From the NCBI RefSeq assembly GCF_010093385.1, contig NZ_PDWV01000004.1, positions 1 through 64,000 of the forward strand: a stretch of DNA of 64,000 nucleotides, read 5' to 3'. Shown here piece after piece: positions 9,095 through 15,913 of the stretch (position 1 is the stretch's first letter; the number at the start of each line of letters is the position of its first letter). Both the position numbers and the translations under genes were made by a program. The notes below the pieces were generated by a model. It was not told where the DNA came from. It searched no databases and worked only from the letters and a program-made list of their open reading frames with translations. This stretch comes from Pseudoxanthomonas mexicana (GTDB lineage: Bacteria; Pseudomonadota; Gammaproteobacteria; Xanthomonadales; Xanthomonadaceae).

Positions 9095-9135
9095 AAAACA
9101 AAGGGTTAGGCTTCGCGGCCTAGCCCCTTTGTTTT
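9095..9135 (+). terminator. Rho-independent terminator after tRNA-Leu
   Basis: Nearly symmetric hairpin: AAAACAAAGGG-TTAGG pairs with CCTAGCCCCTTTGTTTT, ending in a T-run. The A/T-flanked symmetry makes it potentially bidirectional. It insulates the tRNA from the island operon. Confidence 0.85.
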
Positions 9136-9145
9136 GGCTGCGCTA

Positions 9146-9172
9146 CCTGTAGCCCCTGGGTAGCCCTACAGG
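9146..9172. other. Inverted repeat with GTAGCCC direct repeats downstream of the tRNA
   Basis: CCTGTAG (9146-9152) and CTACAGG (9166-9172) form an inverted pair. Within and beside it, GTAGCCC occurs twice (about 9149 and 9160). Short repeats like this next to a tRNA 3' end resemble recombinase arm sites, but no integrase remains. It could also be an operator for the following operon. Confidence 0.3.
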
Positions 9173-9245
9173 GTGTAGCACGACAAATACGACGATCGAC
9201 CCAGCGCGTCGACTATTCTAAGTTCCCCATTCACGGAGGAACGGC

Positions 9246-10769
9246 ATGACGCAAAAGTACACGCTCCCACAGGTATTCAATGAGGCCGCGTTCCCGGAAG
9301 TCGTCTTCGTGCCTCCCGCCGAATTCAAGTTCGTTCGCGCTTCCCTGAAGACGCCCGGCAAGCACGTAACAATTGCCGGGCCATCGGGCACAGGAAAGAC
9401 CACCCTTATTCGTCGCCTCTTGCGAGACCTCGACATTGGGGAGACAGATTTCCACTGGATGAATGGCAGGCAATACGCGGGAATTGAATCCGGCTTAGCC
9501 GTATTGGCTCAATCGCTGGGGTGCGCTGTAGATTTCGAAGAGATCACGGAGCTGCTTAATACCGTGAAGCACGTGATCATCGACGATTTCCACTTTCTGC
9601 ATTCGGCCGCCAGGAAAGAAATTGCGGCTAATCTGAAGTTGTGGCACGAGAAGAATGTTCGCTTCGTCATAGTTGGAATTGCTTCGTCAGCCGATGAGCT
9701 TCTACAGGTGGACCCAGAGTTGGGGATTCGAAACGACCCCTATAGCTTCAAACAGCAATCACCAAAGTTCATTGAAGAACTTCTAACCTTGGGCGCCAAC
9801 GCGCTGAACATAAGCTTCTCTGGCGCGTTAACTGCTGAGATTGTACAGGCTTGCAATGGGGTACCTTCCATCGCGCACGTCATTGCACGCATATGCTGCG
9901 TAAGCACGGATATCGAAGAGACGCAAGACGACCTCACTGTTTTAGAGCTAAACCTTCGCGACCTTCGAACTGAGGTGCTTCGCATTTTCCATGGCAAGTA
10001 TCGTGACAAGGTCGTTGCCCTTGCGAAGGGTAAAAGGCAAGCTCGCGCAGTCCATAACACCTACTTCGATATCGTCTATTACATAATTAAGTCTGAACTT
10101 TCGGAAATCCCTCAAGAAAATCTCTATCACGCGATTGTCGGAAACATCGGTGACGCCAAAGAAAGAGCGCGAAAGGCTACTTCTTTCTATAACTGCATGA
10201 ACAACCTCAGCGAGGTCATCGAACAGCAGGGACTGTCAGACACAATGCTCTACAACAAGGGCAGCAAATCAGTCTCCATCGAAGATCCATCCTTCAGATT
10301 CTATTTATCCCTGCTTGACACGGACGAAATAAAAGCACGTATCCACGTTCGAAATAGTGAGTACCCTTATGACGTTGCAGTTTCATTTGCCGGCGACGTT
10401 CGAGCTACCGTCGAGCAATTTGTCTCAGCTCTAAAAGCAAGAGGGCTCAACGTTTTTTACGATTTCGATCAGCAGGCCCAACTATGGGGAACAGATCTAC
10501 GAGTAAAGCTATCTGAAGTCTACGCCGAAGAAGCTCTCTACATGGTCGTATTCTTGTCCGATAGTTACCCAACGCGTGACTGGACAGACCTAGAACTACA
10601 GGTAGGCAAAGCAGCGGCGGCGAAGCGTACTGACGAGTACCTGCTACCACTTCGACTGGATGACGTTAACGTTGTTGGCATTAAATCAACCATCGGGCAT
10701 CTCGACTTAAACGACATCGGAATAGATCAAGCCGCGGATATCCTCGCTGAGAAAGTCTCTCAACACTAA
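9246..10769 (+). CDS. AAA/STAND-like ATPase fused to a C-terminal TIR domain (putative anti-phage NADase)
   Basis: 507 residues in two parts. The N-terminal P-loop ATPase has Walker A GPSGTGKTT at 45-53, Walker B VIIDD at 110-114 and a sensor-like strand FVIVGIAS at 140-147. A helical middle region without clear repeats follows. The TIR_2-type domain spans about 373-488: YPYDVAVSFAGD, then FYDFDQQAQLWG, and WTDLE at 446-450, where E450 is in the catalytic-glutamate position of NAD-cleaving TIRs. A GGAGG ribosome site precedes the ATG. Codon use is more AT-rich than in surrounding genes. Family knowledge: STAND-TIR proteins commonly deplete NAD on phage sensing; that role here is inference. 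It is co-transcribed with the next gene. Confidence 0.85.
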   Translation: MTQKYTLPQVFNEAAFPEVVFVPPAEFKFVRASLKTPGKHVTIAGPSGTGKTTLIRRLLRDLDIGETDFHWMNGRQYAGIESGLAVLAQSLGCAVDFEEITELLNTVKHVIIDDFHFLHSAARKEIAANLKLWHEKNVRFVIVGIASSADELLQVDPELGIRNDPYSFKQQSPKFIEELLTLGANALNISFSGALTAEIVQACNGVPSIAHVIARICCVSTDIEETQDDLTVLELNLRDLRTEVLRIFHGKYRDKVVALAKGKRQARAVHNTYFDIVYYIIKSELSEIPQENLYHAIVGNIGDAKERARKATSFYNCMNNLSEVIEQQGLSDTMLYNKGSKSVSIEDPSFRFYLSLLDTDEIKARIHVRNSEYPYDVAVSFAGDVRATVEQFVSALKARGLNVFYDFDQQAQLWGTDLRVKLSEVYAEEALYMVVFLSDSYPTRDWTDLELQVGKAAAAKRTDEYLLPLRLDDVNVVGIKSTIGHLDLNDIGIDQAADILAEKVSQH

Positions 10770-10779
10770 GGAAAGAACG

Positions 10780-11478
10780 ATGGCTGAGATCGTATACAAC
10801 TGCCCTCGCTGCAAGTCCATTAAAACTACTCTAGACGTATTTAACCACCACACGCTTTATATCGAATACGGCTGGAAACGAAGCGGGGAAATGCACGTCG
10901 TGTGTCGTGCCTGCCGGAAGGGCTCAATTCTGGTGGTTTCGCAGCGGGAATTGGAGGACTATATTGAAGCCGCATGGAAGGCTGGCTTGCATAGCCAGAA
11001 AGGAAATGTAAACGGATTTTTGGAAGTTGCCGGGCACATTAGCGCCAAAGATGAATCGAGCATCGAACCTCCGGAGCACTTGCCCCCGCGCATTGACATA
11101 GCTTTTCGCGAAGGAGCGACGTGCCTAAGCGTGAAATGCTACAACGCAGCGGCCGCAATGTTCCGACTCTGCTTGGACATGGCTACGGAGAACCTTCTGC
11201 CCGAAGGAGAGGTTGCAGGCCTAAATGCGAAAGTCAGGCGGTCGCTAGGCTTGCGTATTGAGTGGTTATTCAGTGCCGGAATATTGCCTTTGGCTCTTCA
11301 AGACCTCTCCAATATCATTAAAGACAATGGGAATGACGGCGCACATGAGGGCACCGTAACGAAGGAAGATGCAGAGGATCTTTCAGACTTCACCTTTGCT
11401 CTTCTCGAGCGGCTATTCACTGACCCACGAAAAATTGAGATTGCGAGAGAGCGTCGGAATAATCGACACAATCCCTGA
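10780..11478 (+). CDS. Zinc-ribbon plus DUF4145 protein, partner of the TIR ATPase
   Basis: 232 residues. A zinc ribbon CPRC (8-11) and CRAC (42-45) is followed by a DUF4145-like helical domain (about 107-212) with the hallmark GNDGAH at 184-189. Family knowledge: DUF4145 is frequent in restriction and defence loci and has been related to HEPN-like folds. Here the residue that is usually arginine before the GN..AH motif appears to be lysine, so RNase activity is doubtful. The gene begins 10 bases after the TIR gene with an AAGGAAAG ribosome site, so the two form one operon. It may be an adaptor, sensor or regulator of the TIR ATPase. Confidence 0.75.
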   Translation: MAEIVYNCPRCKSIKTTLDVFNHHTLYIEYGWKRSGEMHVVCRACRKGSILVVSQRELEDYIEAAWKAGLHSQKGNVNGFLEVAGHISAKDESSIEPPEHLPPRIDIAFREGATCLSVKCYNAAAAMFRLCLDMATENLLPEGEVAGLNAKVRRSLGLRIEWLFSAGILPLALQDLSNIIKDNGNDGAHEGTVTKEDAEDLSDFTFALLERLFTDPRKIEIARERRNNRHNP

Positions 11479-11482
11479 CGAA

Positions 11483-11800
11483 TTAACGCGCCCACTCCAC
11501 CCGCACGGCGTCCACGGGGTCGGGCCGTGACAGGCCGAATACGGCGAGCGCCAAGGCCAGAACAAGGTCGTCGTGCGCCCCTTCGCGGGCGTTGAACGTG
11601 GCGTTCCCGGCGTCGGGAAAGCGGACTCGAAAGTCCTGCAGCTCCCGGGCCAGCAAGGCCGCATCGGGCAGGCTCGCGGCAATGCGGAGGTCGCCTGAGT
11701 GCAGCAGGGCTTGCAGTTTCGACACCAGCGCGCCTTTCGGCACCGACCACGCTGCCCGGTTGCCCGATACCTCGCGCCCGCCGGTAAGCCGGCCGGCGAC
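11483..11800 (-). pseudogene. C-terminal fragment of a phage terminase large subunit
   Basis: The reading frame from the GTG at 11743, extended upstream to 11800, encodes about 100 residues. It contains the stretch RFPDAGNATFNAREGAHDD and then LVLALALAVF, typical of the end of terminase nuclease domains (the AREGAHDDLVLALA motif). The ATPase domain and most of the nuclease domain are missing. It lies convergent with, and almost touching, the DUF4145 gene end. Upstream it is fused, across an in-frame TAA at 11801-11803, to a duplicated start of another gene. Clearly a remnant. Confidence 0.65.
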
Positions 11801-11866
11801 TTACTCCACGCTCTTCGGCGAGATCACCAGCGAAATGCTGCTCATATCCGCACAGCCTGCAGTTCC
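11787..11866. repeat. 80-bp direct repeat, left copy
   Basis: Aligns without gaps to 12763-12842 with about 5 mismatches in 80. It covers the start codon, the first 14-18 codons and about 20 bases upstream (CTGCAGGCTGTGCGG, read on the minus strand) of the duplicated gene. Confidence 0.85.
11801..11845 (-). pseudogene. Truncated duplicate of the 81-residue gene at 12576-12821
   Basis: ATG at 11845 encodes 14 residues, MSSISLVISPKSVE, followed by TAA. The intact copy 1 kb to the right reads MSSISLVISPQSVEY at this point, so a TAC tyrosine codon has become TAA. Identity stops a few codons later, where the terminase fragment begins in the same frame. Confidence 0.7.
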
Positions 11867-11929
11867 ATAGGCAGGGCTGAACGAAGTGAAGCCCCGACAT
11901 CGCGCGCTTCGACGCCTTAGTCGTCTACT

Positions 11930-12358
11930 TCATCCAGCACCACGAGTGAAGGATTCGACTGCGCCGCCGATCGCGTCGGGATCCGGATCAACAACGACGA
12001 CATCCTCGGTGTACATGAACGCTTTGTACTTCAGGTCCGAATCCATTCGGGTGACGCGGACGCGGCCATCATCAAGCTCGACCATGACGGACCGCGTTGC
12101 ACCAACGAAACTCTTCTCGCTCTTGAAGCCAAGCATCTTCCCCGCGACACTCGCCCTGGAGTTTGCGAAAACCCCTTTCACTGCTCCTCCCGAACGCGAT
12201 AGAGCGTCCAGCGTCAGTTTCCCAATCTCTCTGGTCTCCACCGTTTCGATGGCGTCGGAAACATGGCAGACCTGCCAGAATCCCTCCGGCATCTTGGTCG
12301 AAGCGGCGAACACGTATCGTCCACCTGAAAAATATACGCTTGCAGTCCTGGTAATCAT
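11930..12358 (-). CDS. Probable contact-dependent inhibition immunity protein (CdiI-like), orphan
   Basis: 142 residues, cytoplasmic and without a signal peptide. The order of features (SVYFSGGRYVF, then EGFWQVCHVSD, LGFKSEKSFVGATRSVMVEL, and a final helix AIGGAVESF) matches my recollection of a CdiI-type immunity family in proteobacterial CDI and polymorphic-toxin loci. No database check was possible, so this is moderate at best. The start has a good GAGGT site three bases upstream of the ATG at 12358. No toxin gene is next to it. If the call is right, it is an orphan immunity gene that would protect against a rival's toxin. Confidence 0.4.
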   Translation of the reverse strand: MITRTASVYFSGGRYVFAASTKMPEGFWQVCHVSDAIETVETREIGKLTLDALSRSGGAVKGVFANSRASVAGKMLGFKSEKSFVGATRSVMVELDDGRVRVTRMDSDLKYKAFMYTEDVVVVDPDPDAIGGAVESFTRGAG

Positions 12359-12361
12359 CTG

Positions 12362-12575
12362 ACCTCAACAACTCAGAAGTGACATTCTTACCGAATTCGT
12401 GACGAGGCCGGCTGCGCCATCCTAGAAACATCGTTGTGATTTCGTCTGGGCCACGGTTGCCTAAGATGCCCGCTTTGACATCGCGGCGCACCGAAATCTC
12501 GACGAAGGGTAGACCGGCTCCGCCTTTGACAACCGCTTCGCTCCACCCATCCCAAGTGCTACCGGCCTGGAGGCT
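12362..12575 (-). other. Gene-poor spacer with a possible decayed reading frame
   Basis: Between two minus-strand genes. One frame is open from about 12560 and includes AGLPFVEISVRRDVKAGI and GPDEITTMFLGW, then runs out of frame into the immunity-like gene with no sensible end. It could be the tail of a lost toxin or nothing. I see no start site or complete domain. Confidence 0.25.
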
Positions 12576-12821
12576 TCATACGCGCGACATGTCCGGCCAA
12601 TCCGGATGATGGGTGGAGGCATACCACTGCTGCGCTCTGGATAGTGCCTCGGGCTTGCTCAGATCGGCCTTGGCGAAGAAGAACCAGCGCACATCCCCGG
12701 CGCGGCCCTGCTGCTCGTGCACAAGACGATAGGCATTGAGGCGCGAATCCGTGTCGGGGTCCAGCCGGCCGCCGACGTACTCCACGCTCTGCGGCGAGAT
12801 CACCAGCGAAATGCTGCTCAT
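12576..12821 (-). CDS. Hypothetical 81-residue protein
   Basis: Not recognised. Starts MSSISLVISPQSVEYVGGRL and ends near HHPDWPDMSRV; soluble, mixed alpha/beta by eye, with no signal peptide or membrane span. It is supported as real by a 4-base ATGA overlap with the upstream gene (translational coupling). It is also supported by a second, mutated copy of its start 1 kb away. It probably belongs to the same foreign cassette as the immunity-like gene. Confidence 0.5.
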   Translation of the reverse strand: MSSISLVISPQSVEYVGGRLDPDTDSRLNAYRLVHEQQGRAGDVRWFFFAKADLSKPEALSRAQQWYASTHHPDWPDMSRV

Positions 12822-12842
12822 AGCCGCACAGCCTGCAGTCCC
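12763..12842. repeat. 80-bp direct repeat, right copy
   Basis: Partner of 11787-11866 in the same orientation. It contains the start of the intact 81-residue gene and the end of the gene before it, so the duplication took a gene junction. Confidence 0.85.
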
Positions 12843-13129
12843 TCCTTCCACTGCAGGGCCACGACACACCGCGGCGACGGTGCCAACTGCCTGCGTGATC
12901 CCGGGCGCCCGGACCAGAAGTGATACTCATCCCTGACGTGCTCGTTCACGTGCGTGACCATGCGATGCGCAAAGGAGGCCTGCGCGACCGTCCGCAGCGG
13001 CTCAGGCAGATCGGCAGGAATGGGCCAACCCTCGTTCTCGGCGCATTGCACCGCCTGGTTCTGAAGGTCCTGGGTGATTCCCGGAAACGGGGACTGGCTC
13101 GAGACGACGCGATGTCGCTTGATGTTCAT
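12818..13129 (-). CDS. Hypothetical 103-residue protein
   Basis: Not recognised. Begins MNIKRHRVVSSQSPFPG; contains a helix-rich centre (LPEPLRTVAQASFAHRM) and a basic C-terminus. A GGAG site lies six bases before the ATG at 13129. It overlaps the following 81-residue gene by 4 bases, so the two are likely a coupled pair such as toxin/antitoxin or effector/immunity. That role is inference from arrangement only. Confidence 0.5.
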   Translation of the reverse strand: MNIKRHRVVSSQSPFPGITQDLQNQAVQCAENEGWPIPADLPEPLRTVAQASFAHRMVTHVNEHVRDEYHFWSGRPGSRRQLAPSPRCVVALQWKEGLQAVRL

Positions 13130-13437
13130 GAGACGGCTCCAACCCTTGTGCGACCCGGCACATTGCGGGCGCGGCAGGTAACCGGCATCGGAGTTCCGCG
13201 TTACCGCACGCTAGCACGTGCGCTGGCAGCCCCGGAGACATTCGGACGAACGGAGCTCACACGGCAGTAACAACGGAAAGCGCACGGTAGCGGCGTTACG
13301 GTGCAATACCGTATCGGCTGCTCAGCCGCGCAACACCTCCTCCTACTCTCCGCATTGAGCTTGCGCCTGGCATCTCGCCAGGCCACGGCCTTGGCCGTCC
13401 GCTCGACCCGCAATGGGTCCACTCCGCAGGAATTCCC
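13130..13437. other. Intergenic region, no gene seen
   Basis: About 300 bases between divergent genes. It presumably holds promoters for both the minus-strand island genes and the fasciclin gene, and the island's right boundary. The short reading frames here lack ribosome sites and protein-like composition. Confidence 0.5.
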
Positions 13438-14157
13438 ATGCAAATGCAACAGAAAGAAGGCCTCGCCCAACAGAATCTGGTGGGCACGCTGAAGAGCAAC
13501 ACCTCGTTTTCCACCTTCATCAACGCCATCGACAAGGCGGGACTGACCGCGTCACTGGACGGCACCGAGCAGTACACCCTGTTCGCGCCCACCGATGAAG
13601 CGTTCTCCGCGCTGCCTGCCGGCACGCTGGATCGCCTGCTGCAACCCGCCAACAAGGACGAGCTGGCGTCACTGGTCAACTACCACCTGGTCAGCGGTCG
13701 CAAGACGACGGCCGATGTCGGCAAATGGCAGTCGGCGCGCACGGTGCAGGGACAGGCCGCACCCATCAAGGTCGCCGAAGGAACACTGAGCGTAGACGGC
13801 GCCCACGTCACCCGCCCGGACATCATGGCCCGCAATGGCGTGATCCACGGCATCGACAAGGTGAACATCCCGGAAGCAAACCCTCACGGAGGGGTGGTTG
13901 CAACGGAAGGCCGGCGGCGGGGAAAAATCCCCGCCGTTTTTTTTGCATCAACGCTTCCGAGGAAGGCGCACACGGCTCACGCATCGCCGGGCCGTGCCGC
14001 AGGATGGGGTGAGCCGCAGGCCGGACCTCGCACGCAAGATCGCAATCCGCGCACAAAAAAGGGAGGCGCGCCGCGCCTCCCACCACAAATTTATATAACG
14101 CCCCGGGGCTTGCGGCAAGGCCCGTTGCGGGCTGCAGTATCGCCGGCCTGTCGATAA
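13438..14157 (+). CDS. Fasciclin (FAS1) domain protein with an abnormal C-terminal extension
   Basis: A single FAS1 domain covers about residues 12-143: the LFAPTDEAFSALPAGTLD box and NGVIHGIDKVNIP end box are clear. Family knowledge: FAS1 proteins are small adhesion or extracellular-matrix-type proteins. No signal peptide is present at the ATG, which has an AGGA site, so export is unclear. Normal members stop just after the GVIHGIDKV box. Here the frame continues for roughly 90 more residues straight through a perfect terminator at 13915-13944, into low-complexity Arg/Pro/Gly sequence. The natural stop seems to have been lost, or there is an indel or error near 13862-13900. Confidence 0.8.
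   Translation: MQMQQKEGLAQQNLVGTLKSNTSFSTFINAIDKAGLTASLDGTEQYTLFAPTDEAFSALPAGTLDRLLQPANKDELASLVNYHLVSGRKTTADVGKWQSARTVQGQAAPIKVAEGTLSVDGAHVTRPDIMARNGVIHGIDKVNIPEANPHGGVVATEGRRRGKIPAVFFASTLPRKAHTAHASPGRAAGWGEPQAGPRTQDRNPRTKKGGAPRLPPQIYITPRGLRQGPLRAAVSPACR
13915..13944 (+). terminator. Rho-independent terminator of the fasciclin gene
   Basis: Stem CGGCGGGG/CCCCGCCG (13915-13922 and 13929-13936), loop AAAAAT, then eight T. A textbook terminator, yet it lies inside the open reading frame above, which argues that the coding region really ends before it. Confidence 0.92.
14055..14081 (-). terminator. Hairpin with minus-strand T-run
   Basis: GGGAGGCGCG/CGCGCCTCCC at 14061-14081, preceded on the plus strand by six A. 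Read leftwards it is a hairpin plus six T. No minus-strand gene clearly ends here, so it may be a relic or a backstop against antisense transcription. Confidence 0.55.
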
Positions 14158-14182
14158 GGCAGGCCACCGGAACACCACCCCC

Positions 14183-14584
14183 ATGCGCGATACCGAGATC
14201 TACTACCACGGCACCAAGGCCACGCTGGCGCCCGGCGACCTGATCGCCGCGGGCTACACCTCCAACTTCGGCAAGCGCCGCACCGCCCGATACGTCTACC
14301 TCACCGCCATGCTGGAAGCCGCCGCCTGGGGCGCGGAACTGGCCGTCGGCGAAGGCCGTGGACACATCTACATCGTCGAACCGACCGGCCCATTCGAGGA
14401 CGACCCCAACCTCACCAACCAGCGCTTCCCCGGCAATCCCACCCGCTCGTACCGCACGCGCGACCCCCTGCGCGTGGTCGCCGAAGTGAAGGGCTGGATA
14501 GGCCACACACCCGAACAGCTCAGCACCATGCGCGAGCGCCTGGCGGAACTGTACCGGCAGGGCGTGGAAGCCATCGAAGACTGA
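14183..14584 (+). CDS. arr: Rifampin ADP-ribosyltransferase (Arr)
   Basis: Transfers ADP-ribose from NAD to rifamycins and inactivates them. At 133 residues it has the usual length of chromosomal Arr. It keeps family signatures: YYHGTKA with the conserved histidine H9, YVYLTA, AAAWGAELA, the core IYIVEPTGPFEDDPNLTNQ at about 55-73 and FPGNPTRSYRT. The gene is in native codon style with no transposon or integron nearby, so it looks intrinsic rather than acquired. The ribosome site is weak. A strong hairpin follows. Confidence 0.93.
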   Translation: MRDTEIYYHGTKATLAPGDLIAAGYTSNFGKRRTARYVYLTAMLEAAAWGAELAVGEGRGHIYIVEPTGPFEDDPNLTNQRFPGNPTRSYRTRDPLRVVAEVKGWIGHTPEQLSTMRERLAELYRQGVEAIED

Positions 14585-14623
14585 GGTGCGGCCGCCTGCG
14601 TACATCGCCTCTGCCGAACGGAA

Positions 14624-14670
14624 TGAAGCCCGACATCGGCGCCGACACCGGCATCCGATGTCGGGCTTCA
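14624..14670. terminator. Bidirectional hairpin between convergent genes
   Basis: Perfect 16-base arms TGAAGCCCGACATCGG (14624-14639) and its complement (14655-14670) with a 15-base loop, lying between arr and the minus-strand YciI gene. A partial relative, TGAAGCCCCGACATCG, is at about 11887, so the unit is also a dispersed repeat. Confidence 0.75.
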
Positions 14671-14712
14671 CCGGCCCCGGCTTCGTGCGTGATCCGTCTC
14701 GTGTTCGCCAGC

Positions 14713-15051
14713 CTACGAGGCCGGATCGAATCCGAACACGCGCAGTTCCTGATCGCAGCGGCAGGCCTTGGCAAGCCGTGCCGCCCAGGCGATCGCCTCC
14801 TCGCGCGAGGGCAGTTCCAGCACGGTGAAGCCGCCGGTAAGCGGCGGCGCCCACGGATAGCCGCCTCCCGCCACCGCACCGTCCGCCGACCCGCGCCCCG
14901 GCGGTTCGCGTTCGTCGATGCCGCCACCGAAGACGTACACGCCCGCAGCCTTCGCCTGCTCGATCACCGCATGCGAATCGCGGCCCGCCGCGTCCAGTTC
15001 ATCCCCGGTGGCGACCATCGCGGCGCTGGGGAAGGAGATCAGGTATTTCAT
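14713..15051 (-). CDS. YciI-like (DGPF) family protein
   Basis: 112-residue small ferredoxin-like-fold protein. It shows the family pattern of an N-terminal beta strand MKYLISF, a DGAV..GGGYP loop and the C-terminal block GGFTVLELPSREEAIAWAA. The exact chemistry of most YciI proteins is unknown; some act like dehalogenase or isomerase domains. A GAGGA site precedes the ATG at 15051. It stands alone and converges with arr. A second YciI protein is at 23338-23709. Confidence 0.8.
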   Translation of the reverse strand: MKYLISFPSAAMVATGDELDAAGRDSHAVIEQAKAAGVYVFGGGIDEREPPGRGSADGAVAGGGYPWAPPLTGGFTVLELPSREEAIAWAARLAKACRCDQELRVFGFDPAS

Positions 15052-15213
15052 TCGGCGTCCTCTGCTGGCGGGGCAACGGAATCACGCGGGACGGTGGTGC
15101 CGCCCCACGCGCGTGCAATGCAACCTCCCCTCACCCTTCAAACCGCTCAACCCTACGCATCGCGCTGCCCCGCATAATCCCTCCACCTGATGCACACACG
15201 TGGCGGAACACGC

Positions 15214-15909
15214 ATGAAGACGATCGGACTGATCGGCGGGATGAGCTGGGAATCGACGCTGCCCTATTACCGCCTAGTCAACGAAGGCATCCAGGCGCGG
15301 CTGGGCGGTCTGCACTCGGCGCGGATCGCGCTGTACAGCGTGGACTTCCACACAATCGAACAGCTGCAGCGCGCGGGCGACTGGAACACCGCGGGCGCGC
15401 TGCTGGCCGATGCGGCGCGGCGCGTGCAGGCGGCCGGGGCCGACCTGCTGGTGCTGTGCACCAACACCATGCACAAGGTGGCGCCGCAGATGGAGGCGGC
15501 GGTGTCCATCCCGCTGCTGCACATCGCCGACGCCACCGCCGCGGCCATCACGGCGGCCGGCCATCGCACCGTCGGCCTGCTGGGCACGCGCTTCACGATG
15601 GAACAGGACTTCTACCGCCAGCGCCTGCAGGACCGGCACGGCCTGCAGGTCCTCGTGCCGGACGCCGACGACCGCACCCGCGTGCACGACGTGATCTACG
15701 ACGAACTGTGCCGTGGCGTGGTCCGCGACGCCTCGCGCGAGGCCTATCGCCACGTCATGGACGCACTGGTCGCCCGCGGCGCCGAGGCCATCATCCTGGG
15801 CTGCACCGAGATAGGCCTGCTGGTGGGGCCGCAGGACGCACGCGTGCCGCTGTTCGACACCACGGCCCTGCATGCCAGCGCCGCGGTCGAGGCCGCGCTG
15901 GCGGACTGA
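15214..15909 (+). CDS. Aspartate/glutamate racemase family protein
   Basis: Cofactor-independent two-cysteine racemase of 231 residues. The N-terminal IGLIGGMSWEST is typical of the aspartate racemase subgroup. The catalytic cysteines are in LVLCTNTMHK (about residue 85) and IILGCTEIGLL (about residue 195). The downstream ATG at 15214 gives the conserved N-terminus and has a GCGGAA site. It ends 4 bases from the convergent RidA gene. Substrate (Asp, Glu or another acid) is not decidable. Confidence 0.85.
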   Translation: MKTIGLIGGMSWESTLPYYRLVNEGIQARLGGLHSARIALYSVDFHTIEQLQRAGDWNTAGALLADAARRVQAAGADLLVLCTNTMHKVAPQMEAAVSIPLLHIADATAAAITAAGHRTVGLLGTRFTMEQDFYRQRLQDRHGLQVLVPDADDRTRVHDVIYDELCRGVVRDASREAYRHVMDALVARGAEAIILGCTEIGLLVGPQDARVPLFDTTALHASAAVEAALAD

Positions 15910-15913
15910 GCCC

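Larger units (their letters stand above)
9092..13300. mobile_element. tRNA-Leu-associated accessory island (remnant)
   Basis: The segment directly behind tRNA-Leu differs from its surroundings. Genes at 9.2-11.5 kb are visibly richer in A/T with AT-ending codons, and the rest is a patchwork of gene fragments (terminase tail, truncated duplicate, likely CDI immunity gene). No integrase gene and no second copy of the tRNA 3' end were found, so it is not a complete element. The right edge is approximate, somewhere before the fasciclin gene at 13438. Confidence 0.55.

Noticed and set aside
11298-11900. 200-codon minus-strand frame
   Set aside because: Arg-rich shadow overlapping the DUF4145 gene and the better-supported terminase fragment in another frame.
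12072-12491. 139-codon minus-strand frame overlapping the immunity-like gene
   Set aside because: The overlapped frame at 11930-12358 has the good ribosome site and protein-like sequence; this one has neither beyond its first 45 codons.
13002-13241. 79-codon minus-strand frame at the island edge
   Set aside because: Cys/Pro/Arg-rich, no ribosome site, overlaps the coupled 103-residue gene.
9006-13437. Complete integrative element with attL/attR
   Set aside because: No integrase and no duplicate of the tRNA 3' end found by eye.
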